DNA from: Oscillospiraceae bacterium | GTDB taxonomy: Bacteria; Bacillota_A; Clostridia; Saccharofermentanales; Saccharofermentanaceae | Assembly: GCA_902803365.1 (NCBI GenBank) | Contig: CADCPU010000366.1 | Location: 1-17,477 of the forward strand | Length of the DNA: 17,477 nucleotides | Reading direction: 5' to 3' | Part shown: one piece after another, positions 7,459 to 14,358 of the stretch | Layout of the letters: each line of letters starts with the position of its first letter | Numbering within the stretch: position 1 is the first letter of the stretch | Notes under the pieces: model-generated | Databases searched by the model: none | What the model was told of the DNA's origin: nothing | What the model saw: only the letters and a program-made list of their open reading frames with translations | Translations under genes and position numbers: made by a program

Positions 7459-8343
7459 ATGAAATGTACTCTATGTCCTCGAAAATGCGGCGCGGACCGC
7501 TCTTCAAGGCCCGGATTCTGTAAGGTCGGGGCCGATGCGGTCGTGAACCTTTATAAGCTTCACTTCGGTGAAGAGCCCGTCATCAGCGGCACCAAAGGAA
7601 GCGGCACGGTCTTCTTCAGCGGCTGTAACTTAGGCTGCATCTTCTGCCAGAACCGTTCGATCTCCGCTTCGGGCAAAGGCGAGGTCATCTCATCCGAGAA
7701 GCTCGCTGATATATATAAAGAATTAGAATATAAGGGCGCGCATAATATAAACCTTGTTACTCCGATGCATTTTGCACCTTCAGTCGTTCGAAGCCTGGAG
7801 ATCGCCAAAGCCGCCGGTCTCAAGCTCCCTGTCGCGATAAATACCGGAAGCTACGACTCGGTCGAGACGCTCAAGATGTTCGACGGCTTAGTCGACATCT
7901 ATATGCCTGACTTTAAGTTCTGGTCGGACAAGATATCCGCAGAGCTTACGGGCGTATCCGATTACCGCGAAGTCGCATCAGCTGCGATAGACGAGATGTT
8001 CCGCCAGACCGGCCGGATCGTCATCGGAGAAGACGGCATGCTCAAAAAAGGACTTATCGTCCGTCACCTCGCGATGCCCACGAAGCTCTTTGACAGCAAG
8101 CACATCCTCGAATACCTCTGCGGCAGATACGGCAACGACATCTTCATCAGCCTGATGAGCCAGTATACGCCCATGCCGCATCTTAAGGATCTCAAGAACG
8201 TGCCGCCTTATCTTTTTAAGACACTTAATCCCGAACACTACGACAGACTTAACGATCTGCTCTGTGACCTGGGCCAGGAAAACGCCTTTGTCCAGGACGA
8301 TTCGAGCATCGGCGACGAGATGATCCCGGATTTTAAGATTTGA
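7459..8343 (+). CDS. PflX-like radical SAM protein
   Basis: The start is set at the ATG at 7459, giving 294 residues beginning MKCTLCPRKCGADR; the open frame extends 48 codons further upstream, but that part is not family-like and overlaps the rplM promoter. The N-terminal Cys3, Cys6, Cys10 and Cys21 (CTLCPRKC...GFC) are characteristic of the PflX/COG1313 group. The radical SAM cluster follows at CNLGCIFC (Cys56, Cys60, Cys63), after GSGTVFFSG. Conserved later segments include NLVTPMHF, YMPDFKFW, IVRHLAMP and SLMSQYTPM. These proteins resemble glycyl-radical activases, but their substrate is unknown and no glycyl-radical enzyme is nearby. No Shine-Dalgarno sequence precedes the ATG; TATATT at 7442-7447 could be a -10 giving a nearly leaderless mRNA. 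Confidence 0.88.
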   Translation: MKCTLCPRKCGADRSSRPGFCKVGADAVVNLYKLHFGEEPVISGTKGSGTVFFSGCNLGCIFCQNRSISASGKGEVISSEKLADIYKELEYKGAHNINLVTPMHFAPSVVRSLEIAKAAGLKLPVAINTGSYDSVETLKMFDGLVDIYMPDFKFWSDKISAELTGVSDYREVASAAIDEMFRQTGRIVIGEDGMLKKGLIVRHLAMPTKLFDSKHILEYLCGRYGNDIFISLMSQYTPMPHLKDLKNVPPYLFKTLNPEHYDRLNDLLCDLGQENAFVQDDSSIGDEMIPDFKI

Positions 8344-8418
8344 TGTAACATTATGTTATGTCCACCGTCTATATGGGTGTAAGACCTAAACGAATATACG
8401 AATAAGGAGACACAACAT

Positions 8419-9597
8419 ATGAAGAAAACCAAATTGATCGCAGGAGTACTTATCGCAGTAATGGCAATGTCAATGGCAGCCTGCAAAGAGACAAAGAGAA
8501 GGATTCGTACCAACAACAATAACAGCAGTTCAGAGAAGCTCGAGAGCATCGAGCTTATCGGCGACCCGGTCACGGAAGACGATAACGACTTCTTCACACA
8601 CTCCAAAGGCGAAGGAGAACATATCCTGAGCAAGTGTTTCATAACAGATACGCTTCCGGCCATCGCGGATCTTCCTCTCGTATCCGGCCTCAAGAACACG
8701 ATCTACTGTACGACAGTCGGCAACAAGACCGTAAACGAAGAACTCACTGCATATATCTTCGACTATACAGAAAAGTACAAGTGGAACACCGAAGACGCTT
8801 ATGCAGCATTCAGCGGCAAGCTCACAGACGACTTCGTATATCAGCCGGGCGGCGACATAATGGTCGAAGCCGAAAAACAGAAAGCATTCGTATTTAACGG
8901 CGAGCTCCCAAAGGGCATGGATCCGGGTGTCTACACGATAGTCTTCGTAGACGGTGACAACAACATCAGAGGCATCAAGGACTGCGATCTCGTAGCAACA
9001 GTAGAAGTCCGCGACGATTACAAGTCAAACCACTACGTCGATAAGCCTGTCATCTACCTCTACCCTGAAGAAGAGACAGAAGTCAACGTAACTCTCGATC
9101 TTGATTTCGACCTCGCTACAACATATCCGAAGTACAACAGCGGTTGGAACGTAACGGCATTCCCTGACGGCCGCCTCATAAATGCAGCTGACGGCAGAAA
9201 CTACGACTACCTCTTCTGGGAAGGCAAGACTCAGATGGTATTCGGCAACTTCGACAAGGCAATCTGCGTCAAGGGCGAAGATACCGTTGAATTCCTCGAG
9301 GCTTATCTCACAGCCGCAGGCTTGAACGACAGCGAGATCGACGACTTTATCTCATTCTGGCTCCCTAAGATGGAGTGCAACGAGTATAACCTCATCTCAT
9401 TCCCTACAGAAGAATACGCCGAGTCCGCAAGACTCAACGTCTCCCCTGCTCCTGACACGGAGATCCGCGTATTCATGGTTTTCAAGGCTCTCGACGAAGA
9501 GATCGCCATCCCTGAAGGCCACGAGCTCACAATGCCTGAGACTCAGGCACGCGAAGGCTTCACAGTAGTTGAGTGGGGCGGATCCGAGATCAAGTGA
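8419..9597 (+). CDS. Lipoprotein with conserved uncharacterised KPVIYLYP domain
   Basis: The 392-residue protein has a basic N-terminus, a hydrophobic core and a lipobox ending MAAC (Cys22), predicting an extracytoplasmic lipid-anchored protein. After an Asn/Ser-rich linker, residues about 45-200 form an unassigned domain. A well-conserved domain starts at KPVIYLYPEEETEV (209-222) and continues through YNSGWNVTAFPDG, YLFWEG, FCV-like CVKGEDTVEFLE, FWLPKME and YNLISFP. This domain occurs in surface proteins of many bacteria, but I know of no assigned function. The ATG is preceded by AAGGAGA at 8 nt. The gene is 75 nt downstream of the radical SAM gene and ends at a good terminator. It may be co-transcribed with that gene or use a promoter in the short gap, which also contains a TAACAT-T-ATGTTA palindrome. 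Confidence 0.82.
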   Translation: MKKTKLIAGVLIAVMAMSMAACKETKRRIRTNNNNSSSEKLESIELIGDPVTEDDNDFFTHSKGEGEHILSKCFITDTLPAIADLPLVSGLKNTIYCTTVGNKTVNEELTAYIFDYTEKYKWNTEDAYAAFSGKLTDDFVYQPGGDIMVEAEKQKAFVFNGELPKGMDPGVYTIVFVDGDNNIRGIKDCDLVATVEVRDDYKSNHYVDKPVIYLYPEEETEVNVTLDLDFDLATTYPKYNSGWNVTAFPDGRLINAADGRNYDYLFWEGKTQMVFGNFDKAICVKGEDTVEFLEAYLTAAGLNDSEIDDFISFWLPKMECNEYNLISFPTEEYAESARLNVSPAPDTEIRVFMVFKALDEEIAIPEGHELTMPETQAREGFTVVEWGGSEIK

Positions 9598-9620
9598 TCC
9601 CTTGGTAAGATATATATGAA

Positions 9621-9658
9621 AGAGACCGGCTTCAGTTCGACGTCGGCCTCTATTTTTT
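9621..9658 (+). terminator. Rho-independent terminator after the KPVIYLYP lipoprotein
   Basis: AGAGACCGGC pairs with GTCGGCCTCT (one A-C mismatch and one G-T pair) around an 11-nt loop, and is followed by ATTTTTT, about 25 nt after the stop codon. Confidence 0.85.
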
Positions 9659-9729
9659 GGTTTAATGTTTGAACGGTGCCGGCGAACGGGGGCCTGCGCG
9701 AAACGTTCTTTGCATGGTTTTCGAAAAGC

Positions 9730-9771
9730 ATTACGGATACATTGGTACTTTTTGGGCAATGTTTCCGTAAT
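9730..9771. repeat. 42-bp palindromic repeat, unit 1
   Basis: This unit is the most symmetric: ATTACGGATACATTG pairs with CAATGTTTCCGTAAT, a 15-bp stem with one mismatch around a 12-nt T-rich loop. Confidence 0.85.
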
Positions 9772-9803
9772 TTCAGCCCACTTACAGGCTCAAATGCACG
9801 ATA

Positions 9804-9845
9804 ATTACGGGGACGAAACGTTTTTTCTTTAAATGTTTCCGTAAT
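9804..9845. repeat. 42-bp palindromic repeat, unit 2
   Basis: ATTACGGGGAC pairs with GTTTCCGTAAT over 11 bp if the two G-T positions are allowed, which favours folding of the plus-strand RNA. The left arm ends ACGAAACG and is identical over 17 nt to unit 3. Confidence 0.85.
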
Positions 9846-9866
9846 TTGTCGTTTCCGGAGGTCAAA

Positions 9867-9908
9867 ATTACGGGGACGAAACGTTTTTTTATCGAATGTT
9901 TCCGTAAT
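9867..9908. repeat. 42-bp palindromic repeat, unit 3
   Basis: It is identical to unit 2 in the first 17 nt and the last 13 nt and differs only in the central 12 nt (T7 then ATCGA instead of T6 then CTTTAA). Confidence 0.85.
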
Positions 9909-9937
9909 CGACTCGATCCAAGTGATCAGGAACGAAC

Positions 9938-10138
9938 TCAACCCTCGTTATCGGAGGAATCGGAGGTCTCAGACGCTTCGTCGGACTCTTCAACAGTCTC
10001 CTCAACCGTCTCCTCCACGGCATCAACATCCGGAGGCGGGCCGTAGACATTCTGCGGAGGTCCGTAGACACATGCTGTCAGATTGGCTGCCGCGCAAAAG
10101 AGCATTGCTGTTGCCGCTACTGCTTTGGACTTTTTCAT
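9938..10138 (-). CDS. Small acidic lipoprotein with VYGPP repeats
   Basis: Starting at the ATG at 10138, which has AAGGAGG 8 nt upstream, the product has 66 residues. An earlier in-frame start (10195) would overlap the tRNA terminator and lacks a site. A short signal peptide ends in the lipobox NLTAC (Cys23). Directly after it come two copies of VYGPP (CVYGPPQNVYGPPPD), then an acidic Val/Glu/Ser tail with the tandem pattern EETVEETVEESDEASET. Small lipoproteins with a YGPP core after the cysteine recur in Clostridia, but I cannot assign a function. It has its own extended -10 promoter and appears to be a single-gene unit running into the 42-bp repeat cluster, with no clear terminator. Confidence 0.75.
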   Translation of the reverse strand: MKKSKAVAATAMLFCAAANLTACVYGPPQNVYGPPPDVDAVEETVEETVEESDEASETSDSSDNEG

Positions 10139-10163
10139 AAGCGCATCCTCCTTATCTGCTGTC

Positions 10164-10172
10164 ATTATATCA
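10164..10172 (-). promoter_or_regulatory. Extended -10 promoter of the small lipoprotein gene
   Basis: On the minus strand TGATATAAT is a perfect -10 with the TGn extension, 25 nt before the start codon. No -35 resembling TTGACA is present at 16-18 nt. Confidence 0.65.
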
Positions 10173-10193
10173 CGGGCGGATAATTCAGAGCAC

Positions 10194-10220
10194 AAAAAAA
10201 CCGCCTCATCTGAGACGGTT
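10194..10220 (-). terminator. Rho-independent terminator after tRNA-Gly
   Basis: On the minus strand AACCGTCTCA and TGAGGCGGTT form a 10-bp stem (one T-G pair) closed by GA, followed by seven T residues. It starts 2 nt after the tRNA CCA end. Confidence 0.92.
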
Positions 10221-10222
10221 GG

Positions 10223-10297
10223 TGGAGCGGGATACGAGACTTGAACTCGCGACTTTCACCTTGGCAAGGTGACACTCTACCACTGAGTTAATCCCGC
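10223..10297 (-). tRNA. tRNA-Gly (anticodon GCC)
   Basis: The minus strand folds into a complete cloverleaf of 75 nt: acceptor GCGGGAT/ATCCCGC, D stem ACTC/GAGT, anticodon stem TCACC/GGTGA with loop TTGCCAA, variable AAGTC, and T arm GCGAG-TTCAAGT-CTCGT. The discriminator is U73, as in bacterial glycine tRNAs, and CCA is encoded. It reads GGC and GGU codons. It has its own consensus promoter and terminator. Confidence 0.97.
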
Positions 10298-10318
10298 ATG
10301 TCTTGGTCAACGAGTAGT

Positions 10319-10347
10319 ATTATATGGGCGAAGAGAGGTTTTGTCAA
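10319..10347 (-). promoter_or_regulatory. Consensus promoter of tRNA-Gly
   Basis: On the minus strand a perfect TTGACA (10342-10347) and a perfect TATAAT (10319-10324) are separated by 17 nt, 21 nt before the tRNA 5' end. Confidence 0.92.
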
Positions 10348-10513
10348 CAACTTTTTCCGGAATAATCCGGATTTTCTTAAATATATATTTTCCTTGAGAT
10401 TGTGAGCGCCCTCAAACTGCCGTCTGTCCCGTATTTTAAGAGAGTTCCTCGGTTGCGGACGCAGCGTATGAATAAGAAAATAAACCAAGAAGATATATAA
10501 ACGGAGGTTTCCT

Positions 10514-12118
10514 ATGTCCAAAGAAGCAAAGATAACGATCCACCCGTCTTTCGAGATCGGCGAGATATCACCAAGACTTTTCAGCGCATTCTTAGAGCCG
10601 ATCGGTACGATGGTAAACGGCACAATGTATAACCCGAAGCATCCGACTGCGGACGAGCAGGGTTTCAGGAAGGACTTCATGGACGTGATCCGCAAGGCGG
10701 ACCTCCCTGCGATCAGACTTCCCGGCGGCAACTACGTATCCTGCTGGCAGTGGAAGGATTCCATCGGTCCCAAGGATCAGCGAAAAACACATCTGGATCC
10801 TTCATGGTATCAGTACATCACGAACGATGTCGGACATGACGAATATCTGCAGTGGGCAGAAAAGATCAACACGGCCTCCCTCTACACCATCAATCTCGGT
10901 ACGGGAACGATGCAGGACGCGATGGACATAGTCGAATATACAAATCACGAGGGCGGCACCTACTGGTCCGACCTGCGCCGCAAGAACGGTCACGAGGCTC
11001 CGTACAAGGTCGACACGTGGTATCTTGGTAACGAGATGGACGGTCACTGGCAGCTCGGTTCCTGGGAGCGCGATCCGCGAGGCTACGGCGTAAGGTCTCT
11101 TGAGACGAGCAAGGCGATCAAGTGGATCGACCCGACGATCAAGACGGCAGTCTGCGGCTCATCTGCGCCGTTCATGGAACACTTCCCTGATTGGGACGAG
11201 ACGGTTCTCAACGAGTGCTACGACGTTGTTGACTACCTCTCGGTACACTTCTATCACAGCGCTCCTCCGGGAGATATCAGGGCGCTATTGGGCGGCTCGG
11301 TTTACTACGACGATTTCCTCGAGACGGAGATCGCGATGTGCGACCTCGTTGCTTCCAAGCACAGATCGCCAAAGAAGGTCATGATCTCGCTTGATGAATA
11401 CGGCTCCATGATCAGGCCCAACGCTCCGCTCAATCCGGGCTGGGGTCGCTATAACATGGCAAGGATCCACCACTCGTTCAATCCTGAGCGCAAATACATC
11501 CGCCACGATCCTGATAAGATGGATCACTTCGTATTCCCGGGCGGAGATATGGAACATATGCTCGGAATGACCTCGATCCAGTTGTCGCTCCTGAAGCACG
11601 CAGACAGGGTCAAGATCGGATGTATGACGGGCGGCTTGCACGCACTCTGCGCTTCCGACCACGATAAGGTCTGGAGGACTGCTTCGCACTACGCCATGAC
11701 TCAGCTCATAAACCTCGCGCGCGGCACGTCGATGAGAGTCAGCATCGATTCCGAGACGTTCGATCTGCCGGGCTACGCGGTCGACGACACATCACAATAT
11801 ACGGGCAAGGAAGGTGTTAACTTCGTTGACTGCGCCTGTGCTTATGATAAAGAGAACAAGAAGATAAACATCTTCGTTATAAACAAGAATGATAAGGACG
11901 GATACCCTCTCGCCATAGATCTCAAGGGCTTCGGAAACGTCGTCCTCGATTCGCACAGCGAGATCGCCTGCGATGATATAAGCAAGGTGACGGTGCCTGA
12001 GGAAGATAACTTTTTCGAGCCCAAGAGGGTATCTGAGGCCAAGGTCGTTGACGGCATCGTCAAGACCCACATAAAGCCCATGTCCTGGAACGTATTCGAG
12101 CTGAAGGTCGCAGATTAA
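10514..12118 (+). CDS. GH51 alpha-L-arabinofuranosidase, intracellular
   Basis: The 534-residue enzyme is in the usual GH51 size range. It opens with the family region ISPRLFSAFLEPIG (18-31), then LRLPGGNYV-like IRLPGGNYVSCWQWKD (67-82). The acid/base glutamate is Glu174 in WYLGNEMDG and the nucleophile is Glu295 in MISLDEYGSM, both in their expected places; SVHFYH (243-248) is the strand between them. The C-terminal beta domain starts near residue 420. It removes terminal arabinofuranosyl groups from arabinan or arabinoxylan fragments. There is no signal peptide, so it acts in the cytosol on imported oligosaccharides. GGAGG lies 6 nt from the ATG. The 166-nt upstream region has no convincing promoter but carries a partial lac-operator-like dyad at 10399-10416. 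Its stop overlaps the stop of the convergent GH26 gene. Confidence 0.95.
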   Translation: MSKEAKITIHPSFEIGEISPRLFSAFLEPIGTMVNGTMYNPKHPTADEQGFRKDFMDVIRKADLPAIRLPGGNYVSCWQWKDSIGPKDQRKTHLDPSWYQYITNDVGHDEYLQWAEKINTASLYTINLGTGTMQDAMDIVEYTNHEGGTYWSDLRRKNGHEAPYKVDTWYLGNEMDGHWQLGSWERDPRGYGVRSLETSKAIKWIDPTIKTAVCGSSAPFMEHFPDWDETVLNECYDVVDYLSVHFYHSAPPGDIRALLGGSVYYDDFLETEIAMCDLVASKHRSPKKVMISLDEYGSMIRPNAPLNPGWGRYNMARIHHSFNPERKYIRHDPDKMDHFVFPGGDMEHMLGMTSIQLSLLKHADRVKIGCMTGGLHALCASDHDKVWRTASHYAMTQLINLARGTSMRVSIDSETFDLPGYAVDDTSQYTGKEGVNFVDCACAYDKENKKINIFVINKNDKDGYPLAIDLKGFGNVVLDSHSEIACDDISKVTVPEEDNFFEPKRVSEAKVVDGIVKTHIKPMSWNVFELKVAD

Positions 12119-13206
12119 GAACCGGCCAGAAGGACGCGTTCGTCTGATGCAAACTTTATAAAGTCGTCCGCCATCTCATGTTTGAAGTTGCCTTTGACAT
12201 AAGGGACCCAGAACTGGGATTCGGAGAAATTTGCCCAGACGAGAAGATAGCTCATGCCCTTAAGCGCATCGTTTTCGAAAATGAACTTCAGAAGGTCGGT
12301 ATACCAGTTGATGTCGTGATTGCCTGAAGGCGCGAGGCCCTCGTAGTAGTTGCCGTCATGCGCGGTATCAAGGACTCTGACGCCCGTCTCCGTGAGGGCA
12401 TAGACCTTGCCGTGATTTTTGGCGCACGAAGATACGACCTCCATCGAAGTCTTGAGCTTTGCATAGTAAGGATCCTTCTTTGACGGCTTGTCGTCGTAGA
12501 GATCAAGGCCCATAACGTCTACGTAATCGTCGCCCGGATAGCGCGACATATATGAGATCACGGAATCAACGGGGCCGTTCGGAGAGTACGAAAACAGGAA
12601 ATTCCTGATCCCGCGCTCGTCCCTTAAGTAATCGACGGTATATCTGAACAGATCGACATAATCCTTGTCGGACAGATAAGGCTTGCCCCACCAGAACCAG
12701 TCGCCGTTATCCTCGTGGAAAGGCCTGAAGATCATGGGGATCCTGTCACCGCCCACGTCGATGCAGTCTTCCGCGAAGTCAGCGATCTTATTTAAGAATC
12801 GGATGTATTTGGCATTGAGGTCGCCGCCGGGCATTATCCTGTGACCGACATCGCCGTCGGTTATCTGAGGAGAGTAATCGAAAAACTCCTCCCCGCCCAG
12901 CGAGAAATTCGGCATATGCGAAGAGAGCGTTATTATGACGCCTTCTTTGTTGAGTTGCTGGACGATCCTCACGAGATCGTGGTAGTTGCCCTCGTAGCCG
13001 TAAAAAGACAAGGTGTCTATACCGACAACGAGCGGATGCGAACCCGTCATGTTCTTGACATCGGATTCGGTTCCGTCCGCCTTAGCGATACTGACACCTA
13101 TATGTCCTGCATTTTGATGTCCGAATCCGACCGATCCGGACAATGAGATCTTCTTTAAACGCTCGATAAGCTCGAGTGCTTTTGGCTCTCTGTAGCTTAT
13201 ATTCAC
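12115..13206 (-). CDS. GH26 beta-mannanase-like glycosidase, intracellular
   Basis: The 363-residue protein is a single GH26 domain. The acid/base region is FRPFHEDNGDWFWWG with Glu165 after the conserved His164, and the nucleophile is Glu273 in YALTETGV. The WFWWG and FLFSYSPNGP segments are also typical of GH26. Family members cleave beta-1,4-mannans or manno-oligosaccharides. No signal peptide or carbohydrate-binding module is present, so it most likely handles imported oligosaccharides in the cytosol. The start codon is GTG, supported by an exceptionally strong GGAGGTGA site at normal spacing. It lies 16 nt after the HEAT-like gene and is probably expressed from that gene's promoter. No terminator separates it from the convergent GH51 gene; the two stop codons share TTAA. 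Confidence 0.92.
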   Translation of the reverse strand: MNISYREPKALELIERLKKISLSGSVGFGHQNAGHIGVSIAKADGTESDVKNMTGSHPLVVGIDTLSFYGYEGNYHDLVRIVQQLNKEGVIITLSSHMPNFSLGGEEFFDYSPQITDGDVGHRIMPGGDLNAKYIRFLNKIADFAEDCIDVGGDRIPMIFRPFHEDNGDWFWWGKPYLSDKDYVDLFRYTVDYLRDERGIRNFLFSYSPNGPVDSVISYMSRYPGDDYVDVMGLDLYDDKPSKKDPYYAKLKTSMEVVSSCAKNHGKVYALTETGVRVLDTAHDGNYYEGLAPSGNHDINWYTDLLKFIFENDALKGMSYLLVWANFSESQFWVPYVKGNFKHEMADDFIKFASDERVLLAGS

Positions 13207-13222
13207 GTTTGGTCACCTCCGT

Positions 13223-14221
13223 TTATTTGCGATAATGCGCGTCCGCAGCTCCCGGAGCATTTTTCTTGCCGTCAAAGTCTCCGAACGGATCTTCGATATC
13301 AGAGATATCGCCTCCGAGATTCCTTACGGCGGACATGATCTCGTAGAACAGGTCTCTCTCGATCGTGTCCTTGTTGCGGTTTACATAACCCTTGAGCATC
13401 GGGATAGCGCGGCCGTCACCGTATTCTGCAAGGCAGATAACGGCATAGACCTTATTCTGCATATATCTGAAGGCATGCTTGAGTGCCAGATAGATATCCT
13501 CTGAAGGATTCTCCTTGCCGATCCTTGAAAGGATGATAACGAGGTCTTCAAAAGGACCCGTAAGACCGGTATCGGTATTGGACTCGAGCTTGTCGATTAT
13601 GAAAGGAACGGAAATGTGAGGGAAAGCCTCAACATAGCCTGCGATGGAGTCTGCAACGAAGTCTCTCGTCTGCGGATAGCTTAAGAATCTGTCAAAGATC
13701 GCAGGGACCATGCTTCCGTCGCGAAGCTCGATAAGGAGCTCGAGACATGCCTTGACCTTTGTAAATTCGATCTCGAAGATCTTGTCTTCATCCTTGAGCT
13801 CGTCTTCAGTCCAGGCAGCTTCGCCGATCGTCTTAGCCGCATAGTTCCTGAGCTGCTCGTAGACCTCATCGTTGATCTCGGCTTTGTCGACCAACGCCTC
13901 TGTCAGGGACTTAGGCTGCTTGCCGTCGAGATTTACAGCACAGTATTCCTGGATCTCCAGGAGCTGCTCGACCGTAAGGCCCACAAAATATTCACGCATG
14001 GACATTCCGTCCAAAAGTTCGTCTTCCTCATCTTCCATAAGAGCCATCTGCTCGTCAGTCTCAGCCATAACGAGATTCTGGAGATACTGTTCGTAAGTCA
14101 TCTCATCGGCATCCTTCGGGATATCTTCCATCTTGTCTGCCATCTCATCGAGTTTCTGATCCAATATGAGTTTTGCCAGTTCGTTGTACTTGGCAAGGAC
14201 TTGCTTTATTCCGTCGTCCAT
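13223..14221 (-). CDS. HEAT-repeat-like protein of unknown function
   Basis: The 332-residue protein is soluble, acidic and almost wholly helical. Residues about 25-75 are rich in Asp, Glu and Met (DEMADKMEDIPKDADEM, ALMEDEEDELLDG). From about 155 onward paired helices of 30-40 residues recur, such as MVPAIFDRFLSYPQTRDFV, HISVPFIIDKLES and YAVICLAEYGDGRAIPMLKGYV, which resemble HEAT repeats used for protein binding. The C-terminus is a short Gly/Asp-rich tail. GGAGG precedes the ATG by 7 nt. It has its own promoter (14253-14282) and is followed 16 nt later by the GH26 gene. I do not recognise a named family; a scaffold or adaptor role is inference. Confidence 0.75.
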   Translation of the reverse strand: MDDGIKQVLAKYNELAKLILDQKLDEMADKMEDIPKDADEMTYEQYLQNLVMAETDEQMALMEDEEDELLDGMSMREYFVGLTVEQLLEIQEYCAVNLDGKQPKSLTEALVDKAEINDEVYEQLRNYAAKTIGEAAWTEDELKDEDKIFEIEFTKVKACLELLIELRDGSMVPAIFDRFLSYPQTRDFVADSIAGYVEAFPHISVPFIIDKLESNTDTGLTGPFEDLVIILSRIGKENPSEDIYLALKHAFRYMQNKVYAVICLAEYGDGRAIPMLKGYVNRNKDTIERDLFYEIMSAVRNLGGDISDIEDPFGDFDGKKNAPGAADAHYRK

Positions 14222-14252
14222 GTTATTCCTCCAAAGTTTTATCGGTTTACTG

Positions 14253-14282
14253 ATTGTACTACAAAAAACCTTCTTCTGTCAC
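14253..14282 (-). promoter_or_regulatory. Promoter of the HEAT-like/GH26 operon
   Basis: On the minus strand GTGACA (14277-14282) and TACAAT (14253-14258) are 18 nt apart, 31 nt before the start codon. An 11-bp palindrome TTGTA-G-TACAA (14255-14265) overlaps the -10 and might bind a regulator. Confidence 0.65.
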
Positions 14283-14306
14283 TCAGATTTATATATGCGA
14301 ATGCAA

Positions 14307-14334
14307 TAAAAAACGGGCACCTCGCGATACCCGT
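14307..14334 (-). terminator. Rho-independent terminator after the first two-helix paralogue
   Basis: On the minus strand ACGGGTATC and GGTGCCCGT form a 9-bp stem with two T-G pairs, closed by a GCGA tetraloop and followed by six T residues. Confidence 0.92.
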
Positions 14335-14358
14335 CGTATATTTCTGTTTTGATCCTGT

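Larger units (their letters stand above)
9685..9908. repeat. Cluster of 42-bp palindromic repeats in a gene-free interval
   Basis: The 340-base gap 9598-9937 has no credible gene. Past the terminator it holds three 42-bp units (9730-9771, 9804-9845, 9867-9908) and a diverged fourth (about 9685-9723, sharing ACGGGG, CGAAACGTT and a GTTTTCG end). All three intact units start ATTACGG and end ATGTTTCCGTAAT; a central 12 nt varies and is T-rich. Spacers are 32 and 21 nt and unrelated. The first spacer contains an AGCC-8 nt-GGCT hairpin (9775-9790). Confidence 0.85.

Noticed and set aside
9685..9908. Possible CRISPR array
   Set aside because: Only three units, each an internally variable palindrome; spacers are 32 and 21 nt and no cas genes are present.
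9543..9941. Minus-strand 132-codon open frame across the palindrome cluster
   Set aside because: Its repeated ETF-KTFRPRN peptide is only the translated DNA repeat, it runs antisense through the lipoprotein end and terminator, and it has no convincing ribosome binding site.
10356..10371. TCCGGA-ATAA-TCCGGA repeat as a terminator or mobile element end
   Set aside because: TCCGGA is self-palindromic, the T-run is weak and no plus-strand gene lies upstream; it has no other supporting structure.
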